This document shows positions 23,707 through 30,602 of a stretch of 53,369 bases of DNA, piece after piece; position 1 is the first letter of the stretch, and every line of letters begins with the position of its first letter. The notes beneath the pieces are model-generated. The model saw only the letters and a list, made by a program, of their open reading frames with translations. It was not told where the DNA came from and ran no database searches. The DNA is taken from positions 1 through 53,369 of IMG/VR virus record IMGVR_UViG_3300001848_000569; one strand, given 5' to 3'. Origin of the DNA: a virus. A program made the position numbers and the translations under genes.

Positions 23707-23936
23707 TTATTTTGTATTAAACTTTCAAAAATAATTGAAAGATGATTAAAAAGTTATTAGAATTTTGTTAAAGATTTTACATAACTTGTTGATAATCAAT
23801 CATTTTTCACTTAACATAACATTCAACTTTAACAAAATTTGTTTTTTTAACGGCGGTTTTATTTCATTTACAGCCATTTTATTTTTGTCCATTTCCAAAC
23901 AACTCTTATACGGTCCTTCTCAAAGAGTCTAAACAA

Positions 23937-24047
23937 ATGAGAAAATCAGCCTGTAAACAATCAGGTGTGGTGCGTGGTAGCTCAAACCAAAAAACTAATC
24001 AATCATGGATCCCAAAAAAAATCCCAACTATCAGAGGATCAACGTAG
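23937..24047 (+). CDS. Possible 36-aa basic protein (doubtful)
   Basis: A 36-codon frame (MRKSACKQSGVVRGSS at the start) with many Lys/Arg/Ser residues, overlapping the first 43 bases of the 24005-24328 gene. It could be a leader peptide or a small basic packaging-type protein, but may be chance. Confidence 0.25.
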   Translation: MRKSACKQSGVVRGSSNQKTNQSWIPKKIPTIRGST

Positions 24048-24328
24048 ATCAACTGTTGGCCAAGTCTGATAAGATCAGCAATGCAGCCATTCGTTCAGCC
24101 ATCTCCAAGATGGAAGAAGAGAAGCAAAAGCTTCAGGAAGAAAAGCTTCTCGAACGCATTGGAGAGATACAAGCACATACTGCCAGTAAGCTGAATCATC
24201 TCCGCTTTGTACGTGAAGAAGAAAAGAAAGCAAAGAAGCAACTTCAGGTCTTTGCAGCTGCCGAACAACTATTCTATGAAACAGCAGATTTCGATCAGTA
24301 CAAAGAGTACATTGTCAAAAACCTCTAA
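24005..24328 (+). CDS. Small coiled-coil protein with GC-richer codons
   Basis: A 107-residue, almost entirely helical protein: residues 30-60 (AIRSAISKMEEEKQKLQEEKLL) form a strong coiled coil, then a Lys-rich second helix, and an aromatic end (LFYETADFDQYKEY). Codon choice is shifted to G/C third positions, like the 22690-23145 gene and unlike the rest. The pair may have come together. The start 'NPNYQRINVDQLLAKSDKIS' seems familiar from small gut-phage (Microviridae-type) proteins, without proof. A long structured 3' segment with a terminator follows. Confidence 0.7.
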   Translation: MDPKKNPNYQRINVDQLLAKSDKISNAAIRSAISKMEEEKQKLQEEKLLERIGEIQAHTASKLNHLRFVREEEKKAKKQLQVFAAAEQLFYETADFDQYKEYIVKNL

Positions 24329-24718
24329 AGAGGGAGTGGATTAGGCCACTATAAAGGGATAACAATCCCAGTAAAAATATATGGGTTAGAGTGAATTAAC
24401 ACTTGTAAGAGGCTTAGCTTCAATCTATATTGTCTGAAAAGGTAAAATGTGGTGTAAACTGTAACTACTTATACATAAGCACATTTCAGACTTTTACTAG
24501 CTATTTAAGCCTAATGCGTTCAAGTTTACTTGAGGTATAGATGATAATTTAGATATAGAAACGAAAGCTATTCAAAGAGCTTGACTCAACGAATATAAGA
24601 AGAATTAACTTCTTAGTTCACCCCCTAATAAAATCTCTGAAGTAGAGATTAAAAAGGCTTCAAATTTTGAAGAGAGGGAACTTGTTTTCAATCAAACCTT
24701 CATGGTAAAAAATCATTT

Positions 24719-24762
24719 ACAGTAGAGTTTCTATGGAAACATAGTTTTATCTACTGTTTTTT
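24719..24762 (+). terminator. Rho-independent terminator
   Basis: The stem ACAGTAGA/TCTACTGT encloses an inner hairpin (TTTCTATG/CATAG) and is followed by TTTTTT. It closes the transcript carrying the 24005-24328 gene. Confidence 0.8.
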
Positions 24763-24781
24763 AAAAATAACATATCTTATC

Positions 24782-24796
24782 ATAATCAATATAAAA
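24782..24796 (+). repeat. 15-bp direct repeat, right copy (ATAATCAATATAAAA)
   Basis: Second copy of the repeat at 22504-22518, ten bases upstream of the ATG at 24807. Confidence 0.6.
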
Positions 24797-24806
24797 CAGT
24801 CAACTT

Positions 24807-25016
24807 ATGGAATTCTCATACACTAAAACTGCCTACGGCACAAACAGACTTACTATTCAAAGACAGGAGATAACCAATCCCAATACAATAGTAGCATTAA
24901 ACGCTTTTTGTATTTGGGGAGGTGCTGATAAAGTGGATTCAAGGGAGATGAGTTGGGAATTTGAAGAATCTATAATCTTTGACATTATTAATCGAGCTTT
25001 AACAAGACTTGATTAA
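24807..25016 (+). CDS. Hypothetical protein, 69 aa
   Basis: A short soluble protein (MEFSYTKTAYGTNRLTIQRQ; EESIIFDIINRALTRLD) with strand-rich start and a helical acidic end. It opens the accessory region and stands alone between two long non-coding stretches. Codon use is AT-rich again, like the rest of the phage. No family is recognised. Confidence 0.6.
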   Translation: MEFSYTKTAYGTNRLTIQRQEITNPNTIVALNAFCIWGGADKVDSREMSWEFEESIIFDIINRALTRLD

Positions 25017-25528
25017 ATGTTACTATTTAAGCTAGTTTATGAACAGCCACAATATACGTATAAAAATAGAGCATATTAATATAGGTAATATTTTTTGGTA
25101 TATTGATTTAGTAACCAGATAATTTTTATCATGGTGAACATAAGAGGTGAGATGCCTTATAATGGAAAACTAATATTTACTTTTAATAGTAAATATAGTT
25201 AGTGGGGAGGGATTCCCATTTAGATCGGTGGTTTTCATGTTTCAGCCAGAAAAACATGATGTTAAAAGTACCTATAACGGGATACTAGTATTGACGCGGC
25301 ACTTAAATGTTGACTGCCTCTATACAGTGGTGTGCAAAGCCCGTTTTTATACAAATTAAGATGTGACCTTTTATAAGATTGGTCATTATGTATATATAGT
25401 AAACAAAAACTTTAGGAAGGGCGGCCAACCAAGTTCTAGGAAGAGTGTTATCTAGATACCTAAAGATCCATTTCTCACAATGGAAAACACGACTGCATAC
25501 ATAAAACCTTAGTGAGACAAGGTTTTAG

Positions 25529-25552
25529 CTCAGGTAAACCTCTGAGTTTTTT
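25529..25552 (+). terminator. Probable terminator within the ncRNA stretch
   Basis: A CTCAG/CTGAG hairpin is followed by a run of six T, immediately after the AAAACCTT/AAGGTTTT hairpin. It would end an RNA starting somewhere after 25016. Confidence 0.6.
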
Positions 25553-25560
25553 ATAATATT

Positions 25561-25616
25561 TTAAGTGGTAATATAATATCGTTAAATAGGGTTCGAGTCC
25601 AAGTGAGAACACTTAA
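25561..25616 (+). ncRNA. Stem-closed RNA element with T-loop-like sequence
   Basis: TTAAGTG at 25561-25567 pairs with CACTTAA at 25610-25616. Inside is GGGTTCGAGTCC, which resembles a tRNA T arm, but no full cloverleaf can be drawn. It may be a tRNA-derived remnant or mimic. Confidence 0.4.
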
Positions 25617-25622
25617 TAAAAT

Positions 25623-25712
25623 AAAAATTTAGTGCCAATTTATTAGTCGTTTAACGACTGGGGTATTCTGGTAAGATATCATACAAAGGGTAATAACCTT
25701 AACTAAATTTTT
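25623..25712 (+). ncRNA. Stem-closed RNA element, 90 nt
   Basis: An exact 11-bp inverted repeat (AAAAATTTAGT at 25623, ACTAAATTTTT at 25702) closes the element; an inner AGTCGTT/AACGACT hairpin sits at 25645-25659. It abuts the next element without a gap. Confidence 0.45.
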
Positions 25713-25863
25713 AATTAACTAAGTAATTGTTTTAACGGGGGTTGAAAGTTCTAATGGGTCCAGTGATCCGCTAAATTATAGCTAGTGAGGGGTAAATTTT
25801 AGTAAATTTTACTAGAGGATGTACTATATCGAAAGATATACAAGCTTAGTTACTTAGTTAATT
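25713..25863 (+). ncRNA. Stem-closed RNA element, 151 nt, followed by T run
   Basis: An exact 14-bp inverted repeat (AATTAACTAAGTAA at 25713, TTACTTAGTTAATT at 25850) closes the element and is followed by TTTTT, so the final stem could also serve as terminator. Inside is a gene-free sequence with TCCGCTAAATTATAGC and a small TATATC/GATATA hairpin. Confidence 0.5.
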
Positions 25864-25942
25864 TTTTTAAAATCTGCGTTATTTGATACTTGAGCAAGTA
25901 TAAAACAATAGAAGTCCAATAGATTTTTGGGTACACACTTCT

Positions 25943-26051
25943 ATAAACATATAGGGTTAAAGTGACATCAGTAATATAGCGTACTAAAAGCAGTAGAGTT
26001 AAATCTATAAGGAGACATCGTTATATGAAAGTCCACTTTTAATATGTTTAT
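25943..26051 (+). ncRNA. Stem-closed RNA element, 109 nt
   Basis: An exact 10-bp inverted repeat (ATAAACATAT at 25943, ATATGTTTAT at 26042) closes the element. It contains AAAGTGAC, similar to AGAGTGAA found near 24389 and in the 27064 element. Confidence 0.45.
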
Positions 26052-26069
26052 TTTAAACAATTTTGTAAT

Positions 26070-26276
26070 ATGGAACTAAAGCGAGATAATAAAGGTAATT
26101 TTTATAAAATAGAGAAAATATATACTTCTGTTTTAAATACTACTCTTATTTCAAAAGAAGAATATCTTACTATATTAGAAAAAAAATTATTTTTATTACT
26201 AAAATACAAAAAAGAGTTAGGATCTTTTTGTAATATTAAAGAACTACAAAAAGAAATTAAATCTTTAAAGAACTAA
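26070..26276 (+). CDS. Small Lys-rich helical protein, 68 aa
   Basis: A 68-residue protein (KRDNKGNFYKIEKIYTSVLN at the start) followed by two Lys/Leu-rich helices (KKLFLLLKYKKELG, KELQKEIKSLKN). It is flanked on both sides by structured non-coding DNA. A nucleic-acid-binding function is possible from charge alone; no family is recognised. Confidence 0.55.
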   Translation: MELKRDNKGNFYKIEKIYTSVLNTTLISKEEYLTILEKKLFLLLKYKKELGSFCNIKELQKEIKSLKN

Positions 26277-26710
26277 ATTTATCAATTTTAAAATAAAGGC
26301 TAAACATTGATCCTTTGTGAATTATTATGATAGCCCAGAGCATGAATGGCATATAAATATTAAGGAGGGTTTCCATACTTAACGATGCAATAATTCACAT
26401 AAAGATACTAATCCTGAATTGACAGGTTATTAATTTGATATCTACTGAAGTAATCACACTACAATTGCATAGTGGAAGAGATTGTTAATTAATATGGAGT
26501 AATCCTAGACTTGTTGTTCCCTTGAGAAAGGAATGAAACATAACAAATCCGACACCCTACAATGGAAGCAAAGCCTTGAAGGAGATGGACTCACAACAAG
26601 AATGTGTTCTCAGCTTGACCCTACTCTTATCTATCAGTGCTTGCACGGTACGTTTAAGACAAGAGGGTGCTAATAAACTAAACTTTAAACTTAAAATTAA
26701 AAAACTACAA
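26277..26710 (+). other. Gene-free structured segment before a membrane protein gene
   Basis: 434 bases. The stem-closed element at 26316-26399 lies at its start; a CACTA/TAGTG hairpin is near 26460, and ACACCCT near 26553 can pair with AGGGTGCT near 26664. A reading frame through the end of it exists but has no good start and no protein-like features before 26711. Confidence 0.5.
26316..26399 (+). ncRNA. Stem-closed RNA element, 84 nt
   Basis: An exact 11-bp inverted repeat (TGTGAATTATT at 26316, AATAATTCACA at 26389) encloses a loop with GGAGGGTTTCC and further small hairpins. The architecture is that of the other elements in this region. Confidence 0.45.
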
Positions 26711-27058
26711 ATGGATTTCAAACTAATTTTCGTAATTGTCATTGTAGCTTTCAGTGGTTTTCTCATTGTAAAATGTGGAAATGACATGAAAGTTGAGCAC
26801 GTAACTAATTGTAAAGTTATTCATTTACAACAACAGCAAATTATTTCTGGTCAAAATAATAATTTAAGTACTAAAATTCGTTACTTAGTTATTACTAATA
26901 AAGAAACTTTTGTTTGTGAATCTTCCTTGATTAATAATAAATTCGATAATTCAGATATTTTCTTTCGATTAAAGGAGGGAGAAACATATAATTTTAAGGT
27001 ATGTGGATGGGGTAAATCAGTTTTAACTGATTATCGTAATATAATCCAAATTGAATAA
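26711..27058 (+). CDS. Membrane-anchored protein, 115 aa
   Basis: Started at the ATG at 26711, the protein has an N-terminal membrane segment (FKLIFVIVIVAFSGFLIV), then Lys-Cys and a soluble extracytoplasmic domain with mostly beta strands (IRYLVITNKETFVCESSL; FFRLKEGETYNFKVCGWG). The anchor topology suggests an inner-membrane or periplasmic protein. It may modify the host envelope, for example in superinfection exclusion, but there is no direct sign of that. The stem-closed element 27064-27173 begins five bases after its stop. Confidence 0.6.
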   Translation: MDFKLIFVIVIVAFSGFLIVKCGNDMKVEHVTNCKVIHLQQQQIISGQNNNLSTKIRYLVITNKETFVCESSLINNKFDNSDIFFRLKEGETYNFKVCGWGKSVLTDYRNIIQIE

Positions 27059-27063
27059 AATAA

Positions 27064-27173
27064 ACTATAAATATAGAATATCAATGGTGGTATGTTATGG
27101 TAACGTAACAGAAACTAGAGTGAACTGGTCTAAATCACTTTAGGAGAATTGTTAAAGGGTCTATATTTATAGT
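27064..27173 (+). ncRNA. Stem-closed RNA element directly upstream of tRNA-Met
   Basis: An exact 14-bp inverted repeat (ACTATAAATATAGA at 27064, TCTATATTTATAGT at 27160) closes a 110-base element containing AGAGTGAACTGG. It ends four bases before the tRNA, so both may come from one processed precursor. The element before tRNA-Leu at 35179 has the same AAATATAG/CTATATTT closing bases. Confidence 0.5.
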
Positions 27174-27177
27174 AAAT

Positions 27178-27249
27178 AGCGGGATAGCGCAGTGGTAGAG
27201 CAGAAGTTTCATAAGCTTCAGGTCGGAGGTTCAATTCCTTCTCCCGCAA
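27178..27249 (+). tRNA. tRNA-Met (anticodon CAT), initiator-like acceptor end
   Basis: D arm GCGC...GAGC, anticodon stem GAAGT/GCTTC with loop TTCATAA (CAT), T arm GGAGG/CCTTC. The first base pair is an A-A mismatch, similar to the unpaired end of bacterial initiator tRNAs, but the three G-C pairs of the initiator anticodon stem are missing. A CAT anticodon modified to read AUA (Ile) cannot be excluded. Confidence 0.85.
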
Positions 27250-27398
27250 CTAGTAAGAAAAGTTTATTATTTATACGAATAATATTAAAACAATGTGAGT
27301 ACTTCATAATTTCAACTCTTAATTAATATGAGAAGTGGAGAGGTAGCTGAATTAACAGTAGCGAAGCTTTGTACTTTTCTTATTTTAAAAATCAAAAC

Positions 27399-27698
27399 AT
27401 GGAAACACAAAAGCATCGTTCTGTTTTAGAACTATTACAATTAATGTTAGATAATAAGATTCTTTTTGAAAGTTGATTATGTTCATGGGTATATAGATTA
27501 TTTCATAAAAGACTTATTTCAGTTGAAGAATTTAATTGTTTATTTACTTATATACAGTTAAATAGACCATCAAAGTATTCTTCTTTTGGAGCTTATATTT
27601 GCAAGGAAAGATCATATTATTGGAATCTGGGTAATATTAAGCCAAGAATTAAATGGATAAAGAAACATATTAAAAAATTAAAAGAACAAACAAAATGA
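27399..27698 (+). CDS. Small phage protein interrupted by in-frame TGA (codon 26)
   Basis: ATG at 27399, TGA at 27474-27476, and the frame then continues to a TGA stop at 27696-27698. Read through, it gives a 99-residue protein: a helical start (QKHRSVLELLQLMLDNKILFES), then LCSWVYRLFHKRLISVEEFNCL and a C-terminus YYWNLGNIKPRIKWIKKHIKK. This arrangement matches a small family common in Bacteroidetes phages, in which the segment before 'LCS' is continuous. No ATG lies just after the TGA to restart. Recoding, readthrough or a recent nonsense mutation could explain it. The stop overlaps the next start (ATGA). Confidence 0.6.
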
Positions 27699-27862
27699 GA
27701 GAACAACATTTCCCCATTTCTATCCCTTTTATGGATACAATGTTACCTATAATGCTTCCTTCTTCACCAATTTTTCCTCCTAAACGTCACACTAAAATGA
27801 GTTACAGGACACAAAATAAGCTTGCTAAAAAACGTAAGCATTTTAAAAATCGTGAGAAGTAA
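27695..27862 (+). CDS. Small basic C-terminal protein, 55 aa
   Basis: A 55-residue protein, proline- and methionine-rich in the first half (FPISIPFMDTMLPIMLP) and strongly basic in the second (KRHTKMSYRTQNKLAKKRKHFKN). It starts within the stop of the previous gene (ATGA), so translation is likely coupled. A nucleic-acid-binding tail is plausible; no family is recognised. Confidence 0.5.
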   Translation: MREQHFPISIPFMDTMLPIMLPSSPIFPPKRHTKMSYRTQNKLAKKRKHFKNREK

Positions 27863-27952
27863 CAAAATATAACTTCTTTTAAATCCCTTTGGCTGTCTTT
27901 TAGATAGTATCCATTAAATTTGAAAGAAGTTTATTTTTTAATTAGAATAATT

Positions 27953-28396
27953 ATGAAAAAGAAATTATATTTAGACGATATAAGGATTCCAAAAGATGAA
28001 TCTTGGAAAGTAGTAAAAAGTTTTGAGAAATTTGTACAAGCTATCGAACAAGAATTTCCAGATATAATTTCGTTTGATCATGATCTTGGCAAATTTGCCA
28101 TGAACGATTATTATAAAAACCAATATAACGGGGTTGATAAAATTAATTATTCATATATTAATAAAAATGGTGAAATGACTGGTCTTGATTGTGCCAAATG
28201 GTTAATTGATTATTGCATGAATAAATCATTGTCATTACCAAAGTGTTATGTTCACTCAGCTAATCCAATTGGGTCTGATAATATTATGGGCTTATTGAAT
28301 AATTTTTTAAAGAAGGTTGAAAACAAAGAACCCAATGTTATTAGAACTTTCTGGGAATTAGATGACGAAAAAATGCAAAATAATCTTTTAAATTGA
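27953..28396 (+). CDS. Cyclic-phosphate-processing receiver-like protein (cREC)
   Basis: A 147-residue protein with the motifs of the cREC_REC family: LYLDDIRIP near residues 5-13 with the aspartate pair, IISFDHDLG near 39-46, GLDCAKWLIDYC, and VHSANPIGS, then a C-terminal helix. The family has been proposed, from gene context in RNA-repair and phage systems, to act on cyclic-phosphate RNA ends. I chose the ATG at 27953 over an upstream TTG because the family starts there. It ends with TGA eight bases before tRNA-Pro; repair of cleaved tRNA would suit this neighbourhood. Confidence 0.8.
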   Translation: MKKKLYLDDIRIPKDESWKVVKSFEKFVQAIEQEFPDIISFDHDLGKFAMNDYYKNQYNGVDKINYSYINKNGEMTGLDCAKWLIDYCMNKSLSLPKCYVHSANPIGSDNIMGLLNNFLKKVENKEPNVIRTFWELDDEKMQNNLLN

Positions 28397-28403
28397 TTAT
28401 TAT

Positions 28404-28476
28404 ATAGGATTAGTTCAGTTGGTAGAACGCTTGCTTTGGGAGCAAGAGGTCGGTGGTTCAAGTCCACTATCCTATA
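28404..28476 (+). tRNA. tRNA-Pro (anticodon TGG)
   Basis: Acceptor ATAGGAT/ATCCTAT, D arm GTTC...GAAC, anticodon stem CTTGC/GCAAG with loop TTTGGGA (TGG, codon CCA), T loop GTTCAAGTC. CCA is not encoded. Confidence 0.92.
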
Positions 28477-28496
28477 CTTAAAATATTAGGTTTAAA

Positions 28497-28901
28497 ATGA
28501 AAAGTGTTTATAGAGTAGAACATAGTACTAAGAAGTGTCCGAAAAATAACAAAATTAACACTGGCCCTTATTATTATGCACAAGGATATAAGTCAATAAA
28601 AGATAAACGTATAATTTCGGATAAAGCCAATTATAGTTTAGAACATCCGGGACTTAGACAGGATTATGATATCGTTGTTATAATGTCGAAAAATATTAAA
28701 AATCCACTTTTTGCTTTTCCTTCTATTAATAAAGTCAATGAATGGTTTGATGAAGAATGCAAAAAAATCTTAAAAAGAAATAACTATATTTTAAGAAAAT
28801 ATTTTCTAAAAGATGAATCTATTGTATTATTAGGAGAAAGTAAAAAACAAGTAATATTTACAGAAGATTCTGTAATAAGAAAAAGAAAAATTAACTGGTA
28901 A
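28497..28901 (+). CDS. Hypothetical protein, 134 aa
   Basis: A soluble alpha/beta protein. It begins MKSVYRVEHSTKKCP and contains NTGPYYYAQGYKS and FAFPSINKVNEWFDEECKK, a layout I associate with small conserved phage proteins in which 'YRVE...GPY' starts a compact domain. The C-terminus is Lys/Arg-rich. It lies between tRNA-Pro and a membrane protein gene. No function is known. Confidence 0.6.
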   Translation: MKSVYRVEHSTKKCPKNNKINTGPYYYAQGYKSIKDKRIISDKANYSLEHPGLRQDYDIVVIMSKNIKNPLFAFPSINKVNEWFDEECKKILKRNNYILRKYFLKDESIVLLGESKKQVIFTEDSVIRKRKINW

Positions 28902-28912
28902 AAAAATTAAAG

Positions 28913-29122
28913 ATGGTAACATTCTTAATAGTACTAATATATAATATTATTTATATACATAGTATATTTAACGGAAATATAAAAGATTATTTAAAAGGGT
29001 ATTATTTTAAATCTTCAATTACAACTAATAAAATTATGTATTGGAGATACGGATGGACACCTTTTATTTGGTTATATAATATTTGGGGTATAAGTAGTTT
29101 AATATACTTTATTTTTAAATAA
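28913..29122 (+). CDS. Small membrane protein, 69 aa
   Basis: Two hydrophobic segments (MVTFLIVLIYNIIYIHSIF; PFIWLYNIWGISSLIYFIF) separated by a charged loop (DYLKGYYFKSSITTNK). It lies eight bases upstream of the tmRNA. No family is recognised. Confidence 0.5.
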   Translation: MVTFLIVLIYNIIYIHSIFNGNIKDYLKGYYFKSSITTNKIMYWRYGWTPFIWLYNIWGISSLIYFIFK

Positions 29123-29129
29123 AATACTT

Positions 29130-29502
29130 GGGCCATACAGGATTCGATAGTAATGATTAAGTAATTGGTTTATACATCGGTTTGGAATATCCCGATTAAT
29201 AAATAAGTTCTGAAAAATAGATGCTAACAATGTTAGACCTATGTTTGCTAAAAAGAAGGTAGCTACTACTTTCTATGCAAAGCGAGTATTGGCAGCTGCT
29301 TAAGTAATTAAGTAGTTCTTAGGAACAGAAAGCCAATAAATAGTTTACTAGTTCTATAAAAACTAGTTGGTGGAGTTTGCTCAATTTCAGGGCAGCCTTT
29401 TATTCTTTTGGAGAGTTAGTAAGATAAAACTCTATCCTAAGTATATAAATAAAACCAATTAATTAGCTTTGCTAGACCCCGGTTCAATTCCGGGATGGTC
29501 CA
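29130..29502 (+). ncRNA. ssrA: Phage tmRNA with unusually long 26-residue tag
   Basis: The ends form a tRNA-Ala-like acceptor: GGGCCAT at 29130 pairs with ATGGTCC at 29495, with a T arm CCCGG-TTCAATT-CCGGG before it and GGATTCGA after the 5' strand. The tag frame starts with the resume codon GCT at 29223, preceded by AATAGAT, and ends at TAA 29301-29303. The encoded tag begins ANNVRPMF, contains KKKVATTF and ends YAKRVLAAA. Usual bacterial tags are 8-15 residues, so this is long and basic, but the hydrophobic-Ala-Ala end keeps the protease signal. It would rescue stalled ribosomes or redirect products of degraded host messages. Confidence 0.85.
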
Positions 29503-29517
29503 CACAAAATTTCTAAT

Positions 29518-30474
29518 ATGAAAAAATTAAATGAAAAATTTAAATTAGGAAAATACGAATGTAAAATTGTATTAGTTAATGATAAAATACCCCTTTTGGG
29601 ATATTTTTTAAGTGAAACTTCTTGGAGAATGTCTAATTGCCTTTTTATACAGTTTGATTTAACATCAGATGACTTGAAAAAAGTATTTCCTAATATAATA
29701 CTTGGAAGTTTTAACCATACTCCTCAATTTAAAACTTTGAAAGAAATTAATGAACTTATTGAGTATTTACAATTATTTGAATTAAAAGTAGGTGATAAAA
29801 TTCAAATGGGAATAAATTTAAAAAATCTGATAAATACAACTTGGTTTTTAAAACAAAAAGAAAAGCAATTAAGTATGAAAAAAGAAAAAAGAGTAATTAC
29901 TCCAGTACAAGCTCAATCTATTATTGATTCTGCTTGCCGTGATTGGAAAGAGAGACTTTGTCTTATATGGGCTGTTAATATTGTTTTGAAAAAGGATATA
30001 GAAATTGCTGAATCTTTTTATCAAGAAATGCGAGCTGCTTGTACCAAAGAACAAAACCTCTTGTTTGATAAAATTTTTGGAAAAGATGTTAAAGTAGGAG
30101 ATAAAGTAATAGTATTACCCGGATCTAGTTATTTTCACCAAAGAAAGATTGGTGGTATATATACTATTGGTTTTTTAGATAGCAACTATTGTCGATTAAC
30201 TAATGAACTTAATGAAATAGATGATAATGGATATATTGAACAAAAATATGTTCGTTTAGCTACTCAGGAAGATATAAATAATTATTGCCCTTATGAAGAT
30301 GGAGAACCCATTTGGGTTCTTGATTTTAATGGAACATGGCTATTCCGTTATTCAAATGGTAAAAGAATTGGTGGTTCAATTCAAACGTATCAAAATCAGA
30401 AAAAGAATGGAGATGGTGCAATTTGGGATAAACATATGAAATTTGATCCTGATAATTTACCAGTTAATGAATGA
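29518..30474 (+). CDS. Hypothetical multi-domain protein, 318 aa
   Basis: The largest protein of this accessory stretch. Residues 1-130 are alpha/beta (KKLNEKFKLGKYECKIVLV; TLKEINELIEYLQLF). Residues ~125-190 are helical with ITPVQAQSIIDSACRDWKERL, and residues ~195-250 hold an SH3-like domain (VKVGDKVIVLPGSS, RKIGGIYTIGFLD). The phrase 'KVGDKI/KVGDKV' occurs in both halves. The gene ends in TGA; reading through it would add only seven residues before TAG. No function is assigned. Confidence 0.6.
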   Translation: MKKLNEKFKLGKYECKIVLVNDKIPLLGYFLSETSWRMSNCLFIQFDLTSDDLKKVFPNIILGSFNHTPQFKTLKEINELIEYLQLFELKVGDKIQMGINLKNLINTTWFLKQKEKQLSMKKEKRVITPVQAQSIIDSACRDWKERLCLIWAVNIVLKKDIEIAESFYQEMRAACTKEQNLLFDKIFGKDVKVGDKVIVLPGSSYFHQRKIGGIYTIGFLDSNYCRLTNELNEIDDNGYIEQKYVRLATQEDINNYCPYEDGEPIWVLDFNGTWLFRYSNGKRIGGSIQTYQNQKKNGDGAIWDKHMKFDPDNLPVNE

Positions 30475-30602
30475 TATTTAGTTCTTAATTACTAGTCTGA
30501 CGAACTATCTTATTACTGACTAGTCAAAGGGTAGGTGTGATAAAAACCTTGAACTTATTAGAGTTCTAGTAAGTGGTGAAACCTACATAAACTTGCATTT
30601 TT
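30475..30602 (+). ncRNA. Structured leader before tRNA-Ile
   Basis: ACTAGTC at 30491 pairs with GACTAGT at 30518. GTAGGT at 30531 pairs with ACCTAC at 30581, enclosing the near-perfect hairpin ACTTATTAGA/TTCTAGTAAGT. The layout is similar to the stem-closed elements before tRNA-Met and tRNA-Leu. Confidence 0.4.

Larger units (their letters stand above)
23189..24004. other. Hairpin-rich non-coding segment (control region or origin candidate)
   Basis: 816 bases with no good gene. Visible structure: three TTCTTATA repeats (near 23250, 23312, 23358), a CGCCGC/GCGGCG hairpin at 23385-23401, hairpins with TNAC loops at 23505-23516, 23573-23586 and 23623-23647, and a CACTGG/CCAGTG hairpin near 23547. 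Palindromes lie at 23692 and 23789. Direct repeats at 23199 and 23666 bracket the hairpin cluster. This density is unlike the rest of the window. Confidence 0.6.
24329..24806 (+). other. Structured non-coding segment after the 24005 gene
   Basis: 478 bases without a gene. Hairpins are abundant: GGGAT/ATCCC near 24357, GTCTGAAA (24432-24439) paired with TTTCAGAC (24484-24491), TCAAGT/ACTTGA near 24522, and AATCTCT/AGAGATT near 24633. It ends in the terminator at 24719-24762. It could be a long 3' UTR or an independent RNA. Confidence 0.5.
25017..26069 (+). other. One-kilobase gene-free stretch rich in RNA structure
   Basis: 1053 bases with no acceptable gene. Perfect hairpins include ATATTTACT/AGTAAATAT at 25173-25196, TCATGTTT/AAACATGA at 25235-25259 and AAAACCTT/AAGGTTTT at 25503-25526. 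Several longer inverted repeats close 56-150-base units (listed separately). The region precedes tRNA genes, so a large phage ncRNA of the GOLLD/ROOL kind or a series of small ncRNAs is possible. Confidence 0.55.

Noticed and set aside
25561-25616. Complete tRNA ending in GGGTTCGAGTCC
   Set aside because: Only two to three base pairs form in the T arm and there is no anticodon arm within the closing stem; kept as a structured element only.
27325-27375. 5' half of a tRNA-Ser (GGAGAGGTAGCTGAATTAAC...)
   Set aside because: The start resembles a serine tRNA, but the GG of the D loop is missing and no 3' half with a T arm and CTCTCC end is found downstream.
28394-28490. Reading the TGA of the cREC gene as tryptophan
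   Set aside because: The extension would run through tRNA-Pro and give a protein end encoded by the tRNA, so TGA most likely stops translation there. This is the main evidence against a global reassignment.
30491-30590. Hammerhead ribozyme suggested by CTGACGA and a later GAAAC
   Set aside because: The two conserved boxes are about 80 bases apart and the segments between do not give the required stem II, nor is there a matching cleavage site.
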